From assembly GCA_947451145.1 (NCBI GenBank), contig CANFXW010000008.1:1-64000 (forward strand): DNA of 64,000 nucleotides. Direction: 5' to 3'. Shown here one piece after another: positions 18,560 through 27,893 of the stretch (position 1 is the first letter of the stretch; every line of letters begins with the position of its first letter). The stretch comes from Sphingomonadaceae bacterium. Lineage in GTDB: Bacteria; Pseudomonadota; Alphaproteobacteria; Sphingomonadales; Sphingomonadaceae. The translations under genes and the position numbers were made by a program. Below the pieces are notes generated by a model. That model was not told the origin of the DNA, made no database searches, and saw only the letters and a list, made by a program, of their open reading frames with translations.

Positions 18560-19155
18560 CCCGCCGCGCGTGAAAGCAGGAACACGGCGTGCTCGGCGCG
18601 GAAATTAGCCGCCGCGGCGCTGCACAACTTGTCGCCCGAGAGGAACCATGATTGCTCCACCGTGATCCCGCGGCTCGCCAGATGGGCGCGGAAATCGGCA
18701 ATGGTCAGGTGGTGGATGTTGGGCGTTTCGTACCAAGCCACCGGCAGCAGCCGCGTCACTGGCATCCGCCCGTTCCACAGCAGCGAGAGGCGCACGCCCC
18801 AGTGGGCGAAGTTGGGGAATGAGACAAAAGCCTTGCGCCCGATCCGCAGCAAGTGATCGAGCACCAGATCGGGCCGGTGCGTGGTCTGCAGCGTCTGGCT
18901 GAGGATCGCGTAGTCGAAGGCGCCATCGGGATAGATCGCCAGATCGCGGTCAGCGTCGCCCTGGATCACCGACAGGCCAAGGCCAACGCAGTGCGCGACA
19001 TTGGCGGCATCAATCTCCATGCCGCGCGCGTCGCAACCGCGCTCGTCACGCAGCGCGGCGAGCAAGGTGCCATCGCCGCAGCCGACATCGAGCACGTGGC
19101 TGCCCGGCGCTACGTGGTCGGCGATGATCGCAAGGTCGGGGCGGAGCATGGTCAT
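18556..19155 (-). CDS. metW: methionine biosynthesis protein MetW
   Basis: A 199-residue SAM-dependent-methyltransferase-fold protein. HVLDVGCGDGTLLAAL is motif I, DYAILSQTLQTT follows, and FPNFAHWGVRLSLLWNGRMPVT is the MetW signature. MetW usually sits next to metX, and in several proteobacteria it is needed for full homoserine acyltransferase activity. Its own chemistry is not settled. Here it is separated from metX by one GNAT gene, and all junctions overlap by four bases, so coexpression is near certain. Confidence 0.93.
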   Translation of the reverse strand: MTMLRPDLAIIADHVAPGSHVLDVGCGDGTLLAALRDERGCDARGMEIDAANVAHCVGLGLSVIQGDADRDLAIYPDGAFDYAILSQTLQTTHRPDLVLDHLLRIGRKAFVSFPNFAHWGVRLSLLWNGRMPVTRLLPVAWYETPNIHHLTIADFRAHLASRGITVEQSWFLSGDKLCSAAAANFRAEHAVFLLSRAAG

Positions 19156-19574
19156 GCTGGAAACACTTTGGGATCAATAATCATCATACGTTCAGGCCAC
19201 GGATACTGCTTCCAACCGAACTGTGAATAGAGCGACTGTGCATCCTTCGTGTAAAGCGCCCAGCGACCGATACCCTGCATATCCGGATGGCCTCGAAGAT
19301 AGGCGAGCATAGCCTTTGCGATGCCCTTCCCGCTGTGATCGGGCAAAACATAGACATCATTCAGGTAGGCGAAGGTTACATGATCGGTAAGCAGGCGAGC
19401 CATGCCGACCTGCCCTTCTGCGTTGTGAACCGACACTAGGAAAGATGCTGAAAATGCACTGCGTACCTGATCGAGAGTAATGCCTTTCGCCCAGTAGCTG
19501 TCAGTCAGAACGGCGTGTGCCGCCACTGGATCGGCACCTTCGCGAAGTTCGTAGCCCGTCGGAAGCGCACTCAT
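19152..19574 (-). CDS. GNAT family N-acetyltransferase inserted between metX and metW
   Basis: A 140-residue GNAT acyltransferase. The acetyl-CoA loop is visible as [15 protein letters not shown] (Q/R-x-x-G-x-G/A type), preceded by the beta-strand [11 protein letters not shown]. The late [11 protein letters not shown] is the family's C-terminal motif. It would acetylate a small molecule or a protein amine; the substrate is unknown. ATGA-type overlaps on both sides put it firmly within the methionine operon, where metX and metW are usually direct neighbours. Whether it acts on a pathway metabolite or is a passenger cannot be read. Confidence 0.88.
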   Translation of the reverse strand: MSALPTGYELREGADPVAAHAVLTDSYWAKGITLDQVRSAFSASFLVSVHNAEGQVGMARLLTDHVTFAYLNDVYVLPDHSGKGIAKAMLAYLRGHPDMQGIGRWALYTKDAQSLYSQFGWKQYPWPERMMIIDPKVFPA

Positions 19575-20680
19575 TTCGAAAGGAACCCCGCGATCACCCG
19601 GTCTAGTTCTGGCACATCAAGCAGAAAGCTGTCGTGGCCAAAGGGCGCGGAGAGTTCAACGAAGCTCACTGGTGCACCTGCCGCATTGAGCGCGTGGGCG
19701 AGTTTGCGCGATTCCGCGGTGGGGTAGAGCCAGTCGGTGTCGAACGAGACCAGGCAGAACCGCGCCTTGCTCGCCTTGAAGGCATCGGCCAATTGCCCGC
19801 CGCATTCATCCGCGAGATCGAAGTAGGACATGGCGCGGGTGATATAGAGGTAGGAATTGGCATCGAACCGCTCGGTAAAGGCCGAACCCTGATAGCGCAG
19901 ATAGCTTTCCACCTGAAAATCGGCATCAAAGCCAAAGCTCTTGGACTCGCGGTCCTGAAGCCGGCGGCCGAATTTTTCCGAGAGCGTGGCTTCGGAAAGA
20001 TAGGTGATGTGCGCCGCCATCCGCGCCACGGCGAGGCCAGCGTCGGGCGATTTACCGGTGCCGTAATAGGCACCTTCCTGCCAGTTCGGGTCGGCCATCA
20101 CGGCCTGCCGCCCGACCTCCTGAAAGGCGATGTTCTGCGCCGGCATCTCACCTGTTGCGGCGATCGCCAGCACACGTTCAACGCGGGTGGGCCAGTGCGC
20201 AGCGAGGCTGAGCGCCTGCATCCCGCCCATCGATCCGCCGACTACGCTGTGCAGCTTCTCCACGCCCAAGGCATCGAGCAGCGCCATGTGCGCGCGCACC
20301 ATGTCGCGGATGGTGATGACGGGAAAGCGCATGGCATAGGGCTGGCCATCGGGGGCAGGGCTGGATGGGCCGCTGGTCCCCATGCACGATCCCAGCACAT
20401 TGGGGCACACGACATAGAAACGGTCGGTATCAATCGGCAGGCCGGGGCCCACCGTGCGGTCCCACCAGCCGGGCTTGCCGGTGATAGGGTGCGGGCTGGC
20501 GACGTGCTGGTCACCGGTGGTGGCGTGGCAGATCAGCACCGCATTGCTGCGATCCCCGTTCAGCGTGCCATAGGTTTCATAGGCAATCCGCGCGCCCACC
20601 AGCGCCTGTCCGCAATCGAGCGGCAGCGGTTGTTCCAGTTCCAGCACGGTGCTGGCGGTAACGGGCGCGGACCTGTTCAT
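19571..20680 (-). CDS. metX: homoserine O-acyltransferase MetX
   Basis: An alpha/beta-hydrolase-fold enzyme of 369 residues. It acylates homoserine from acetyl- or succinyl-CoA in the first committed step of methionine synthesis. The nucleophile elbow is GGSMGGM, the acid lies in FDTDWLYP, and the catalytic His is in FGHDSFLL. The MetX fold is known to include both acetyl- and succinyl-transferases, and sequence motifs seen here do not settle which. The track start is a TTG; the ATG at 20680 ([11 protein letters not shown]) is preferred. That leaves a 112-base divergent spacer to hisC containing inverted repeats. Confidence 0.92.
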   Translation of the reverse strand: MNRSAPVTASTVLELEQPLPLDCGQALVGARIAYETYGTLNGDRSNAVLICHATTGDQHVASPHPITGKPGWWDRTVGPGLPIDTDRFYVVCPNVLGSCMGTSGPSSPAPDGQPYAMRFPVITIRDMVRAHMALLDALGVEKLHSVVGGSMGGMQALSLAAHWPTRVERVLAIAATGEMPAQNIAFQEVGRQAVMADPNWQEGAYYGTGKSPDAGLAVARMAAHITYLSEATLSEKFGRRLQDRESKSFGFDADFQVESYLRYQGSAFTERFDANSYLYITRAMSYFDLADECGGQLADAFKASKARFCLVSFDTDWLYPTAESRKLAHALNAAGAPVSFVELSAPFGHDSFLLDVPELDRVIAGFLSK

Positions 20681-20728
20681 GGTGGGTTGCGAATTGGGGG
20701 CAGGGGACTCGTGTGTCAATGCCGAAAG

Positions 20729-20783
20729 CCCGCCACTGCGGGAAGGTCAAGGGGCTGGCATTAGCGCGCGAGACTGCTAATGC
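20729..20783. promoter_or_regulatory. inverted repeats in the metX/hisC divergent spacer
   Basis: Two dyads are visible: CCCGC-CACT-GCGGG (20729-20742), and GCATTAGC (20758-20765) with GCTAATGC (20776-20783) across a 10-base spacer. The second ends nine bases before the hisC ATG. They could be operator sites or leader hairpins for either gene. No convincing match to a known SAM riboswitch class was recognised. Confidence 0.4.
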
Positions 20784-20792
20784 GCGCGGGCA

Positions 20793-21893
20793 ATGAGCCA
20801 CGGCCCCACCCCCAAGAGCTGGATCTCCGCGATCCATGCCTATGTCCCCGGCAAGTCCGCCGGTGCGGACGGGCGTCCGCTGATCAAGCTTTCGGCCAAC
20901 GAAAACCCGCTGGGAACCAGTGCACTGGCGCTGGCTGCCCGCGCCTCAGCTGCCGAGCCGAGCCGCTATCCCGATCCCGACAGCAAGGACCTGCGTGCTG
21001 CCATCGGCGCGGTGCACGGCATTGATCCCGCGCGAATCGTAATGGGCACAGGCTCGGACGAGCTGCTCAATCTGGCAGCACAGGGCTATGCCGGGGTGGG
21101 CGACGAGGTGCTGTTCCCGCGCTTCAGCTTTTCGGTCTACGATATCGCCGCGCGCCGCTGCGGCGCCGAGCCGGTGGTTGCACCCGATGCCGACTATGGC
21201 AGCGATGTTGATGCGCTTCTGGCACTGGTCAGTGATCGGACCCGGGTGGTCTTCGTTGCCAATCCCAACAACCCGACCGGATCGTTCCTGCCCAAGGGCG
21301 AGATCGCTCGGCTGCACGCGGGCCTGCCTTCGGACGTTCTGCTGGTGGTCGATCAGGCCTATGCCGAATACCTCTCGCCAGAGGATGACGACGGCGCACT
21401 GGCGCTCGCCGAGGCTCACGACAACGTGCTCGTCACCCGCACTTTCTCCAAGATCTATGGCCTTGCCGGAGAGCGGATCGGCTGGGGGACCGGGACGAGC
21501 GGGATCATCGATACGCTGAACCGCATTCGCGGGCCGTTCAACATTTCCAACAGCGGGCAAGCCATGGCACTGGCGGCGGTGAATGACCGCGCTTTTGTCG
21601 AAAGTGCGCGGGTGCACAACGCAACCGAACGCGCCCGTTTCGTCGCCGCGCTGGAGGCCTTGGGTAACCACGGCCTGCGCCCGCTGCCGAGCGAAGCCAA
21701 CTTCGTGCTGATCCTCTTTACGGGAAAACTGACCGCCGAAATGGCCTATAACGGGCTGATGGAGCGCGGCTATATCACCCGCTGGCTGCCGGGGCAGGCG
21801 CTGCCGCATGGCCTGCGCATCACCATCGGTACGGCGCAGCAGATGGACGATATCGCCGCTGCGCTCCGCGAAATGGCTGAGGCTGCGAGATGA
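20793..21893 (+). CDS. hisC: histidinol-phosphate aminotransferase
   Basis: A 366-residue fold-type I PLP aminotransferase. Signature blocks are [37 protein letters not shown] and the lysine motif [16 protein letters not shown] that forms the internal aldimine. The C-terminal [17 protein letters not shown] binds the substrate phosphate. It makes histidinol phosphate from imidazole-acetol phosphate. HisC enzymes beside tyrA often also transaminate aromatic precursors, and here hisC overlaps tyrA by four bases, so a dual histidine/tyrosine-phenylalanine role is likely (inference). Confidence 0.93.
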   Translation: MSHGPTPKSWISAIHAYVPGKSAGADGRPLIKLSANENPLGTSALALAARASAAEPSRYPDPDSKDLRAAIGAVHGIDPARIVMGTGSDELLNLAAQGYAGVGDEVLFPRFSFSVYDIAARRCGAEPVVAPDADYGSDVDALLALVSDRTRVVFVANPNNPTGSFLPKGEIARLHAGLPSDVLLVVDQAYAEYLSPEDDDGALALAEAHDNVLVTRTFSKIYGLAGERIGWGTGTSGIIDTLNRIRGPFNISNSGQAMALAAVNDRAFVESARVHNATERARFVAALEALGNHGLRPLPSEANFVLILFTGKLTAEMAYNGLMERGYITRWLPGQALPHGLRITIGTAQQMDDIAAALREMAEAAR

Positions 21894-22804
21894 CATTCCA
21901 GCGCATTGCCATCATCGGTTTGGGCCTGCTCGGCGGCTCGGTTGGGCTTGCTGTGCGCGAGTATCTGCCAGACGCCGTGACGACCGGCTATGATGCCAAT
22001 CCTGCCACGCGGAGCCGTGCAAGCGAGCGCGGGTTGGTGCAGACTGTCTGCAACACCGCAGCCGAGGCAGCACAGACCGCCGATCTGGTGATCTTCTGTG
22101 TGCCAGTTGGCGCAATGGGCGCTGCCGCAGCTGAAATCGCAGGCTCGGTGCAGCCTGGTGCGATCATCAGCGACGTCGGCTCGTCGAAGGAATCGGTGCT
22201 GAAAGCGCTGGCCGATGCCCTGCCGGACAATGTCATTATCCCCGCCCACCCGGTTGCCGGTACGGAAAACTCGGGGCCGGACGCGGGCTTTGCCAGCCTG
22301 TTCCGCAACCGCTGGTGCATCATCACGCCGCCCGAAGGTACCGACCCGGCGCAGGTAGAGGCACTTTCCGGCTTCTGGCAGGCGCTCGGCGCCAATGTCG
22401 AGGTGATGACGCCTTCGCACCACGATCTGGTTCTCGCAGTCACCAGCCACTTGCCGCACCTTATCGCCTATACCATCGTCGGCACGGCCTCTGATCTTGA
22501 GGACGTGACGCAGAGCGAGGTGATCAAGTATTCGGCCGGCGGCTTCCGCGATTTCACCCGCATCGCCGCCTCTGACCCCACCATGTGGCGCGACGTGTTC
22601 CTGACCAACAAGGACGCGGTGCTGGAAATGCTCCAGCGCTTCACCGAAGACCTTACCGCGCTGCAACGGGCGATCCGGGTGGGCGATGGCGAGCAGTTGT
22701 TCGATCACTTCACCCGCACCCGCGCCGTGCGCCGTTCGATCATCGAGCAAGGACAGGACGATGCCCGGCCAGACTTTGGCCGCAGCGATCACACCGGCTC
22801 CTGA
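21890..22804 (+). CDS. tyrA: prephenate/arogenate dehydrogenase
   Basis: A 304-residue TyrA-type dehydrogenase for tyrosine synthesis. The N-terminal Rossmann motif is [37 protein letters not shown] and the [14 protein letters not shown] segment (catalytic His and substrate binding) follow. THLPHLIAY-type helices make the dimeric C-terminal domain. No ACT or chorismate-mutase domain is fused. Prephenate versus arogenate preference cannot be told from motifs. ATGA overlap with hisC and immediate contact with the following transglutaminase gene indicate one operon. Confidence 0.92.
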   Translation: MTFQRIAIIGLGLLGGSVGLAVREYLPDAVTTGYDANPATRSRASERGLVQTVCNTAAEAAQTADLVIFCVPVGAMGAAAAEIAGSVQPGAIISDVGSSKESVLKALADALPDNVIIPAHPVAGTENSGPDAGFASLFRNRWCIITPPEGTDPAQVEALSGFWQALGANVEVMTPSHHDLVLAVTSHLPHLIAYTIVGTASDLEDVTQSEVIKYSAGGFRDFTRIAASDPTMWRDVFLTNKDAVLEMLQRFTEDLTALQRAIRVGDGEQLFDHFTRTRAVRRSIIEQGQDDARPDFGRSDHTGS

Positions 22805-23581
22805 ATGAAGCTGTTTGTCCAGGCCACGCTCGATTACGATCTGGCCGAAACCAGCAACCTGCTGCTCCAGCTGGAAGCCGCGAGCCTGCCCGGGCAGGTG
22901 ATCAGCCAGCCGCGCCTGACGCTGTCAGAAACCGCGCATGTGGCCCGCGTCGCCGGGCACAGCGCGGTTGGCGAGCGGATCTGGCTGCGCGTGCTGGGGC
23001 GGCTGACTGTCGATTATCAGGCCGTAGTTGAGGTTACGCGCGGCACCGCCGATCTGGCGAGCTTGCCTGCGGCCGAACTGCACGAGCTGCCCGCTGACGC
23101 GATCGAATACCTGCTGCCTTCGCGCTATTGCCAGAGCGACCAGTTCACCAACTTCGTCGATGCGCAGTTCGCGGGGCTGACGGGCGGGGCCTTGGTGGCG
23201 GCTATCCGCGACTGGATCGAGGCGAAGTTTGCCTATGTTCCGGGCTCCAGCACCTCCGAGACCACTGCGCTGGAAAGTTTTGTGCGGCGTGAGGGGATTT
23301 GCCGGGATTATGCCCATGTGCTGATTGCACTGGTCCGCGCCTGCGGCATCCCGGCGCGCTTCGCCAGCGTCTATGCGCTCGGCGTAACCCCACAGGATTT
23401 CCACGCCGTCGCCGAAGTGTTTGTCGGCGGCGAGTGGCATCCGGTTGATCCCACCGGCATGGCAAAGGCTGGGGAAATGGCGATCATCGGCGTTGGGCGC
23501 GATGCCGCCGATGTCTCGTTCCTGACAGCCTATGGTTTCGCCGAACTGGTGGCGCTCTCGGTGGCGGTGACTGCGCTTTAG
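22805..23581 (+). CDS. transglutaminase-like family protein
   Basis: A 258-residue cytoplasmic protein with an N-terminal beta-rich domain (about 1-110) and a transglutaminase-like cysteine-protease fold. The catalytic triad is visible as GICRDYAH (Cys), FHAVAEVFV (His) and HPVDPTG (Asp). No signal peptide is present. Such proteins are usually peptidases or amidases rather than true cross-linkers. The start codon directly follows the tyrA stop, so it is translated from the same message; no metabolic link to aromatic synthesis is evident. It converges on the NRAMP gene with a four-base overlap of stops. Confidence 0.88.
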   Translation: MKLFVQATLDYDLAETSNLLLQLEAASLPGQVISQPRLTLSETAHVARVAGHSAVGERIWLRVLGRLTVDYQAVVEVTRGTADLASLPAAELHELPADAIEYLLPSRYCQSDQFTNFVDAQFAGLTGGALVAAIRDWIEAKFAYVPGSSTSETTALESFVRREGICRDYAHVLIALVRACGIPARFASVYALGVTPQDFHAVAEVFVGGEWHPVDPTGMAKAGEMAIIGVGRDAADVSFLTAYGFAELVALSVAVTAL

Positions 23582-24834
23582 CTCAGCAGGAAGACGGCAG
23601 CGACCAGGCCCATCACTGCCGTTGACAGCCAGCCACCAAAAGCCAGCCAGTTCGATATCGTCATCTCGCCCATCACCTTGGGATTGCGGGCGATCAGCAT
23701 GGTTACCACCATCAGCGGCGGGGCGAGCAGGCCGTTGACTGCGGCGGCCCAGTACAGCGCCTTCATCGGGTCGATGCCGAGGAGATTGAGGGCAATTCCG
23801 CCGAGCGTTGCCACCGCGATCACGCCATAGAACGCCTTGGCCTCGCGCGGTTTGCGCTCAAGTCCTTCGACCCAGCCGAATGTCTCGCTCACCGCATAGG
23901 CGGCAGAACCGGCGAGGATCGGCACGGCGAGCAGTCCGGTGCCGATGATGCCCAGCGCGAACAGGCCAAAGGCCAGGTTTCCGGCGATGGGTCGCAGCGC
24001 CTGCGCGGCCTGACCCGCGGTTTCGATATGGGTGATGCCATGGGCGTGCAGCGTCGCTGCGGTCGCCACAACGATGAACAGCGCGGTGATGTGGCTGAAT
24101 GCCATGCCAACCATTGTATCGGTGCGAATGCGCTTTAGCTCTGGCCCGGCATTGCGCGGGCTGACCATCAGCGGCTTTACATGGCGGCGGTGCTGTTCCT
24201 CCACCTCTTGTCCGGCCTGCCAGAAGAACAGGTAGGGGCTGATTGTCGTCCCGAAAATTGCCACCAGCGCCATGGCGTGCGGCTTATCAAAGGTGAAGCT
24301 GGGGATCAGCACGCCGCGCGCTGCCTCGGCCAAAGGCACGTGGCTGACGAAGACCACTCCGACATAGGCAAACAGCGAAAGCGTTGTCCACTTCAGCACC
24401 CGGGCATAGTTCTTGTAGGGCACCAGTACTTCGATCAGCACCGATATCACCCCAAAGCCAACCACATAGGCCATCTGGGGGCCGGGCAGCAGCAGGCCAA
24501 GCGATTCCGCCATCGCGCCAAGGTCTGCGCCAAGGTTGATCACATTTGCCACCAGCAGCAGTACGACGACGACTTGTAGCAGCGCGCGCGGGTAGTGCTG
24601 GCGCAGGTTCTGGGCGATGCCCTTGCCGGTTACCGCGCCGATGCGGGCGCAGACCTCCTGAATGGCGGCCAGCAGCGGGTATCCGAACAGCATCGTCCAG
24701 GCGAGGCCATAGCCGAACTGCGCGCCAACCTGGCTGTAGGTGCCAACGCCCGATGGATCGTCGTCTGCCGCGCCGGTGACCAGGCCAGGGCCGAGCACCG
24801 AAAGGAGTGGCCGCTTCTCGATCTCTTCAGTCAT
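23578..24834 (-). CDS. NRAMP-family metal transporter (divergent subgroup)
   Basis: A 418-residue inner-membrane protein with eleven or so hydrophobic segments and the NRAMP layout. The first segment has GPGLVTGAADDDPSGVGTY, with the canonical DPGN changed to DPSG. The sixth segment reads FGTTISPYLFFWQAG, where classical Mn/Fe transporters carry a metal-binding Met and a His (IMPH). The Met position is Ser and the His position Tyr, so the cargo may differ from Mn2+/Fe2+, for example harder ions such as Mg2+ (inference). It is the last gene of the ftsE-ftsX-ydcF-plsC-NRAMP run and overlaps plsC by four bases. Confidence 0.85.
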   Translation of the reverse strand: MTEEIEKRPLLSVLGPGLVTGAADDDPSGVGTYSQVGAQFGYGLAWTMLFGYPLLAAIQEVCARIGAVTGKGIAQNLRQHYPRALLQVVVVLLLVANVINLGADLGAMAESLGLLLPGPQMAYVVGFGVISVLIEVLVPYKNYARVLKWTTLSLFAYVGVVFVSHVPLAEAARGVLIPSFTFDKPHAMALVAIFGTTISPYLFFWQAGQEVEEQHRRHVKPLMVSPRNAGPELKRIRTDTMVGMAFSHITALFIVVATAATLHAHGITHIETAGQAAQALRPIAGNLAFGLFALGIIGTGLLAVPILAGSAAYAVSETFGWVEGLERKPREAKAFYGVIAVATLGGIALNLLGIDPMKALYWAAAVNGLLAPPLMVVTMLIARNPKVMGEMTISNWLAFGGWLSTAVMGLVAAVFLLS

Positions 24835-25538
24835 GCTGCATTGCTCTCGTTCAGGGCATTGATCGCAGCATGAACCCGTAGCTCGGCCTCATCGCGGGGC
24901 AGGCCGGGGGGGATTGTTTCGCCAAACCGGTAAGTAATCGTACCGCCGCGCTTCCACCGCCCGCGGAACAGCGGGCCGCTATCAACCGCGAAGGGCACGA
25001 CGGGCAGGTTGAGCAGCTTGTAGAGCCCGGCAAAGCCTGCCTGCAACTTGGGCTGTTCGCCATGCGGCACGCGCGTGCCCTCTGGAAAGATCACCAGCGG
25101 CCTGCCGGCAGAGGAGAATTTCAGTGCCTCGGTGCGCATGATCCGCAAGGCCTTGGCGCCTTGGTCGCGCTCGACGGCAACCAGCCCGTAACGGCGGCCA
25201 ACGGCTCCCCACAGCGGGATACGGAGAAGCTCTGCCTTGGCGAAGGGCACAGGCATGTCCAGCAGTACGGGCAGATCGATCGCCTCGAACATCGATTCGT
25301 GTTTGCCGGCCACGAGCACTGCGCCCGCCGGAACCTCGCCCTCAATGTTCACCGTGATGCCGATAACATGCTTGGCGAGGAAGCGGTGCCAGTGCGCCCA
25401 GCGGTCGCCCAGATAGACCGACCAGCGATTGCCAACCAATGGCGTAGCGAGCGAAAGCAAGGCGAGAATGACCGTGCCGCCGACGAAAGCGCTATGGAAC
25501 ACAAGACTGCGCAAAACGTCAGCAATACGAAGGGCCAT
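24831..25538 (-). CDS. plsC: 1-acyl-sn-glycerol-3-phosphate acyltransferase
   Basis: A 235-residue lysophosphatidate acyltransferase that makes phosphatidic acid at the inner membrane. An N-terminal membrane segment (about 15-35) precedes the acyltransferase domain. The catalytic box reads AGKHESMFE, an H-x4-E variant of the usual H-x4-D, and the glycerol-phosphate site is FPEGTR. GTITYRFGETIP is the typical C-terminal strand. The ATG shares one base with the ydcF stop (TGATG), consistent with coupled translation. Confidence 0.9.
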   Translation of the reverse strand: MALRIADVLRSLVFHSAFVGGTVILALLSLATPLVGNRWSVYLGDRWAHWHRFLAKHVIGITVNIEGEVPAGAVLVAGKHESMFEAIDLPVLLDMPVPFAKAELLRIPLWGAVGRRYGLVAVERDQGAKALRIMRTEALKFSSAGRPLVIFPEGTRVPHGEQPKLQAGFAGLYKLLNLPVVPFAVDSGPLFRGRWKRGGTITYRFGETIPPGLPRDEAELRVHAAINALNESNAA

Positions 25539-26074
25539 CAGCTGCCACCCAGTCCCAGCGAGCGGGCCAGCAGCTTGTGGTATTCCAGCACGAGAATCTC
25601 AAAACTGGGCCGCGAAGGGACGGCATCGGTGACGATCACCAGATCGACCGGAGCAACCCGCGCCAGCTCCAGCGCGGCGCGGCGCATGTGCCAGTCGCTG
25701 GTAACCAGCCGCACTGTCCGGACCCGCTTTGCCGCCAGCCAGAAGGCTGCCTCGCTGGCATTGCTGATCGTATCGGTCGATTTGTAATCCAGCGTCACGC
25801 AGCAGGCCATCAGGCCGCCCGAGACATGGTATTCGGCAGCGAATTCCCCAGGGCGGACTTTCTTGTCGACGCCGGATACGAACAGCTTGGGTGCAGTGCC
25901 AGCCTCCAGAATATCGATGGCGCGGGCGATGCGGTTTTCTCCGCCGGTGAGCACCACCACTGCGTCGGTCTGCCGGTCATCGGGGGCAGGGCTTGGCATG
26001 AAGAAGACGAACGCCAGGAAGCCGAACAAATAGGCAAGAATGATCATCGCGCCCAGACGCACCATCCGGTTCAC
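25538..26074 (-). CDS. YdcF/ElyC/SanA-type DUF218 envelope protein
   Basis: A 178-residue protein with one N-terminal membrane segment and a DUF218 domain: AVVVLTGGENRI, PKLFVSG, the STDTISNASEAAFW helix and LVTSDWHMRRA. Members of this family act in cell-envelope biogenesis and vancomycin tolerance, with unsettled chemistry. The ORF track extends far upstream through ftsX and is wrong. The GTG at 26074 overlaps the ftsX stop (GTGA) and has GGAG eight bases upstream; an ATG three codons later is the alternative. Position between ftsX and plsC suggests an envelope-growth role. Confidence 0.85.
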   Translation of the reverse strand: MNRMVRLGAMIILAYLFGFLAFVFFMPSPAPDDRQTDAVVVLTGGENRIARAIDILEAGTAPKLFVSGVDKKVRPGEFAAEYHVSGGLMACCVTLDYKSTDTISNASEAAFWLAAKRVRTVRLVTSDWHMRRAALELARVAPVDLVIVTDAVPSRPSFEILVLEYHKLLARSLGLGGS

Positions 26075-26994
26075 AGCATTCGCTCCAGCGCGCGCAGCAC
26101 GGTCCAGCGCGCAGTTGCCGTGGCGAGCGCGATGCCGAGCAGCGGCACTGCGGCGACGATCAGCCAGTCGAGCCAGCCCAGCGTTCCGCCCGCCGCCATA
26201 CCGGAGCCTAATCCGGCAAAACGCCTGCCGATCAGCACAACCACGGTGATTGCCGCAGCCAATCCGGCCACGCCGCCCTCGGCCGCTGCCAGCGCCGTAG
26301 AGCGCTGGAATATCCGGGCGATCTGCTGATCGGTGCCGCCGAGCAGGTGGACGATCTCGATAGTCTCGCGGTTTGATCCCAGCGCAGTGCGGGTGGCGAG
26401 CAACACGGCAGATGCCGTCGCCAGCCCCAGCAGCAGCACCAGAGCCAGCGCCAGCCACTGCAACGAGGCAATCGCGCCGAACACCGGTGCCAGCCAGCTC
26501 GACTGGGCATCGACCCGGGCCGAGGGGATTTTGGCGCGCAGGGCATTGCGGATCGCGGTCAGGCGATCCGGGGTGATTTTGCCATCCAGCCGGGCATCGA
26601 CCATGGCGGGAACCGGAACATCGGCCTCGTCAATATCTCCGCCGAGCCATGGCTCGACCAGCGCATCAACCTCGGCCTGCGGCACCGCCGCAACATGGCT
26701 GATGCCGGGCATTGCACTCAGTATCTGCGCGGCCTGTTTGGCCTGTGCATTGCGCACCTCGGGCCGGGCTTCGACCAGCTGGACGGTGATGCCGCCGGAA
26801 AGTTCGTTTGCCGCAGATCGCGCGACATTGCGCAGCGCCAGGCCTCCCGCGACCGCTATCACCATCAGCATGACCATGATTGCGATCACCCAGGGGATCG
26901 GCCCTGCCATGCGCGCCTGCGGCAGCAGCTCTGCTTGCGTCGCACCGCTCATTGATCGCCCGCCGACCGGGAAGAGTTTGAGTGGCCGCTTCAT
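26071..26994 (-). CDS. ftsX: cell division protein FtsX
   Basis: A 307-residue inner-membrane permease-like partner of FtsE. An N-terminal cytoplasmic part precedes the first membrane segment (about 34-54). A periplasmic loop follows that is thought to activate peptidoglycan hydrolases. Three C-terminal membrane segments (about 170-300) complete the type VII ABC fold, including the TALGSNRETIEIVHLLGGTD coupling region typical of FtsX. The start overlaps the ftsE stop by four bases. FtsEX controls division-site hydrolases rather than transport. Confidence 0.92.
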   Translation of the reverse strand: MKRPLKLFPVGGRSMSGATQAELLPQARMAGPIPWVIAIMVMLMVIAVAGGLALRNVARSAANELSGGITVQLVEARPEVRNAQAKQAAQILSAMPGISHVAAVPQAEVDALVEPWLGGDIDEADVPVPAMVDARLDGKITPDRLTAIRNALRAKIPSARVDAQSSWLAPVFGAIASLQWLALALVLLLGLATASAVLLATRTALGSNRETIEIVHLLGGTDQQIARIFQRSTALAAAEGGVAGLAAAITVVVLIGRRFAGLGSGMAAGGTLGWLDWLIVAAVPLLGIALATATARWTVLRALERML

Positions 26995-27734
26995 GACGGG
27001 TTGCCCGCAGGACCAGCACCAGACCTGCGCGGTGGATACTTCAGCGCGCCGGTAGGATCGGAAAGCCGCCCCTTGTCGAGCCGCATGATCAGGCTGTCTG
27101 GTACCTTCTTGAGCAAATGGACGTCGTGGGTTGCCACTACCACCGTCGTGCCGAGCCGGTTGAGCGCCTCGAACAGACGCAGCAGCTTGACCGCCATATC
27201 GGGATCGACGTTACCGGTCGGCTCGTCGGCAACCAGCAGCTGTGGACGCCCGATCACCGCGCGGGCAATGGCGACGCGCTGCTGCTCCCCGCCCGAAAGC
27301 GTGGCGGGACGGGCGGCCATGCGGTCAGCCAGGCCCACCCATTCGAGCATGTCGGCCACCGGCTTGGCGATCTCGCTTTCGGCGAACCCGGCGACACGCA
27401 AGGGCAGGGCGACGTTATCGAACGCCGAGAGGTGCGAGACCAGCCGGAACTCCTGAAACACCACCCCCAGCCGCCGCCGCAAGGCAGGCAGCTTTTCGCG
27501 TGGCATGGTGATGGCATCGGTGCCGAAGATGCGGATGCCGCCCCGCGATGGCCGCTGCGAGAGATAGAGCAGCTTCAGCAACGAGGTTTTGCCAGCGCCC
27601 GATGCGCCGGTGAGGAAATAGAAACTGCCGGGATAGAGCGTAAATGAAACGTCGCTCAGCACCTCACGCTCGGTGCCATAGCGCAGCCCGACGTTGTCAA
27701 ACTGGACAATCTCGCCGCTGCCGGACGTATTCAT
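26991..27734 (-). CDS. ftsE: cell division ATP-binding protein FtsE
   Basis: A 247-residue ABC ATPase. FLTGASGAGKTSLLKLL is Walker A, VVFQEFRLVSHLSAFDNVALPLRVAG is the Q-loop region specific to FtsE/LolD types, LSGGEQQRVAIARA is the signature, and LLVADEPTGNVD is Walker B. With FtsX it couples ATP hydrolysis to septal wall hydrolase control. The first gene of a five-gene overlapping operon (ftsE, ftsX, ydcF, plsC, NRAMP). It is divergent from the MJ0042 zinc-ribbon gene. Confidence 0.94.
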   Translation of the reverse strand: MNTSGSGEIVQFDNVGLRYGTEREVLSDVSFTLYPGSFYFLTGASGAGKTSLLKLLYLSQRPSRGGIRIFGTDAITMPREKLPALRRRLGVVFQEFRLVSHLSAFDNVALPLRVAGFAESEIAKPVADMLEWVGLADRMAARPATLSGGEQQRVAIARAVIGRPQLLVADEPTGNVDPDMAVKLLRLFEALNRLGTTVVVATHDVHLLKKVPDSLIMRLDKGRLSDPTGALKYPPRRSGAGPAGNPS

Positions 27735-27893
27735 TTCAGCACTGTTCCGATCACCGCGGCGCGGATCCTAATGAGGTTGAGAGGCCTATAGCGGCGATCC
27801 CATGTGGAAAAAAGGGGCACAGGTGCTCTCATCACCCGTGAAACGCCGGTCTGCCCCTTGAATCCCAAGGCCGCACCATGCTTTAGCGTACAA

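Noticed and set aside
20684-20792. SAM-II or other SAM riboswitch before metX
   Set aside because: The spacer has hairpins, but I could not match the conserved core of any SAM riboswitch class by eye.
26075-26458. Upstream extension of the ydcF frame
   Set aside because: Composition is Arg/Gly/Ala-rich and lies out of frame inside ftsX; the GTG at 26074 with a ribosome site is the plausible start.
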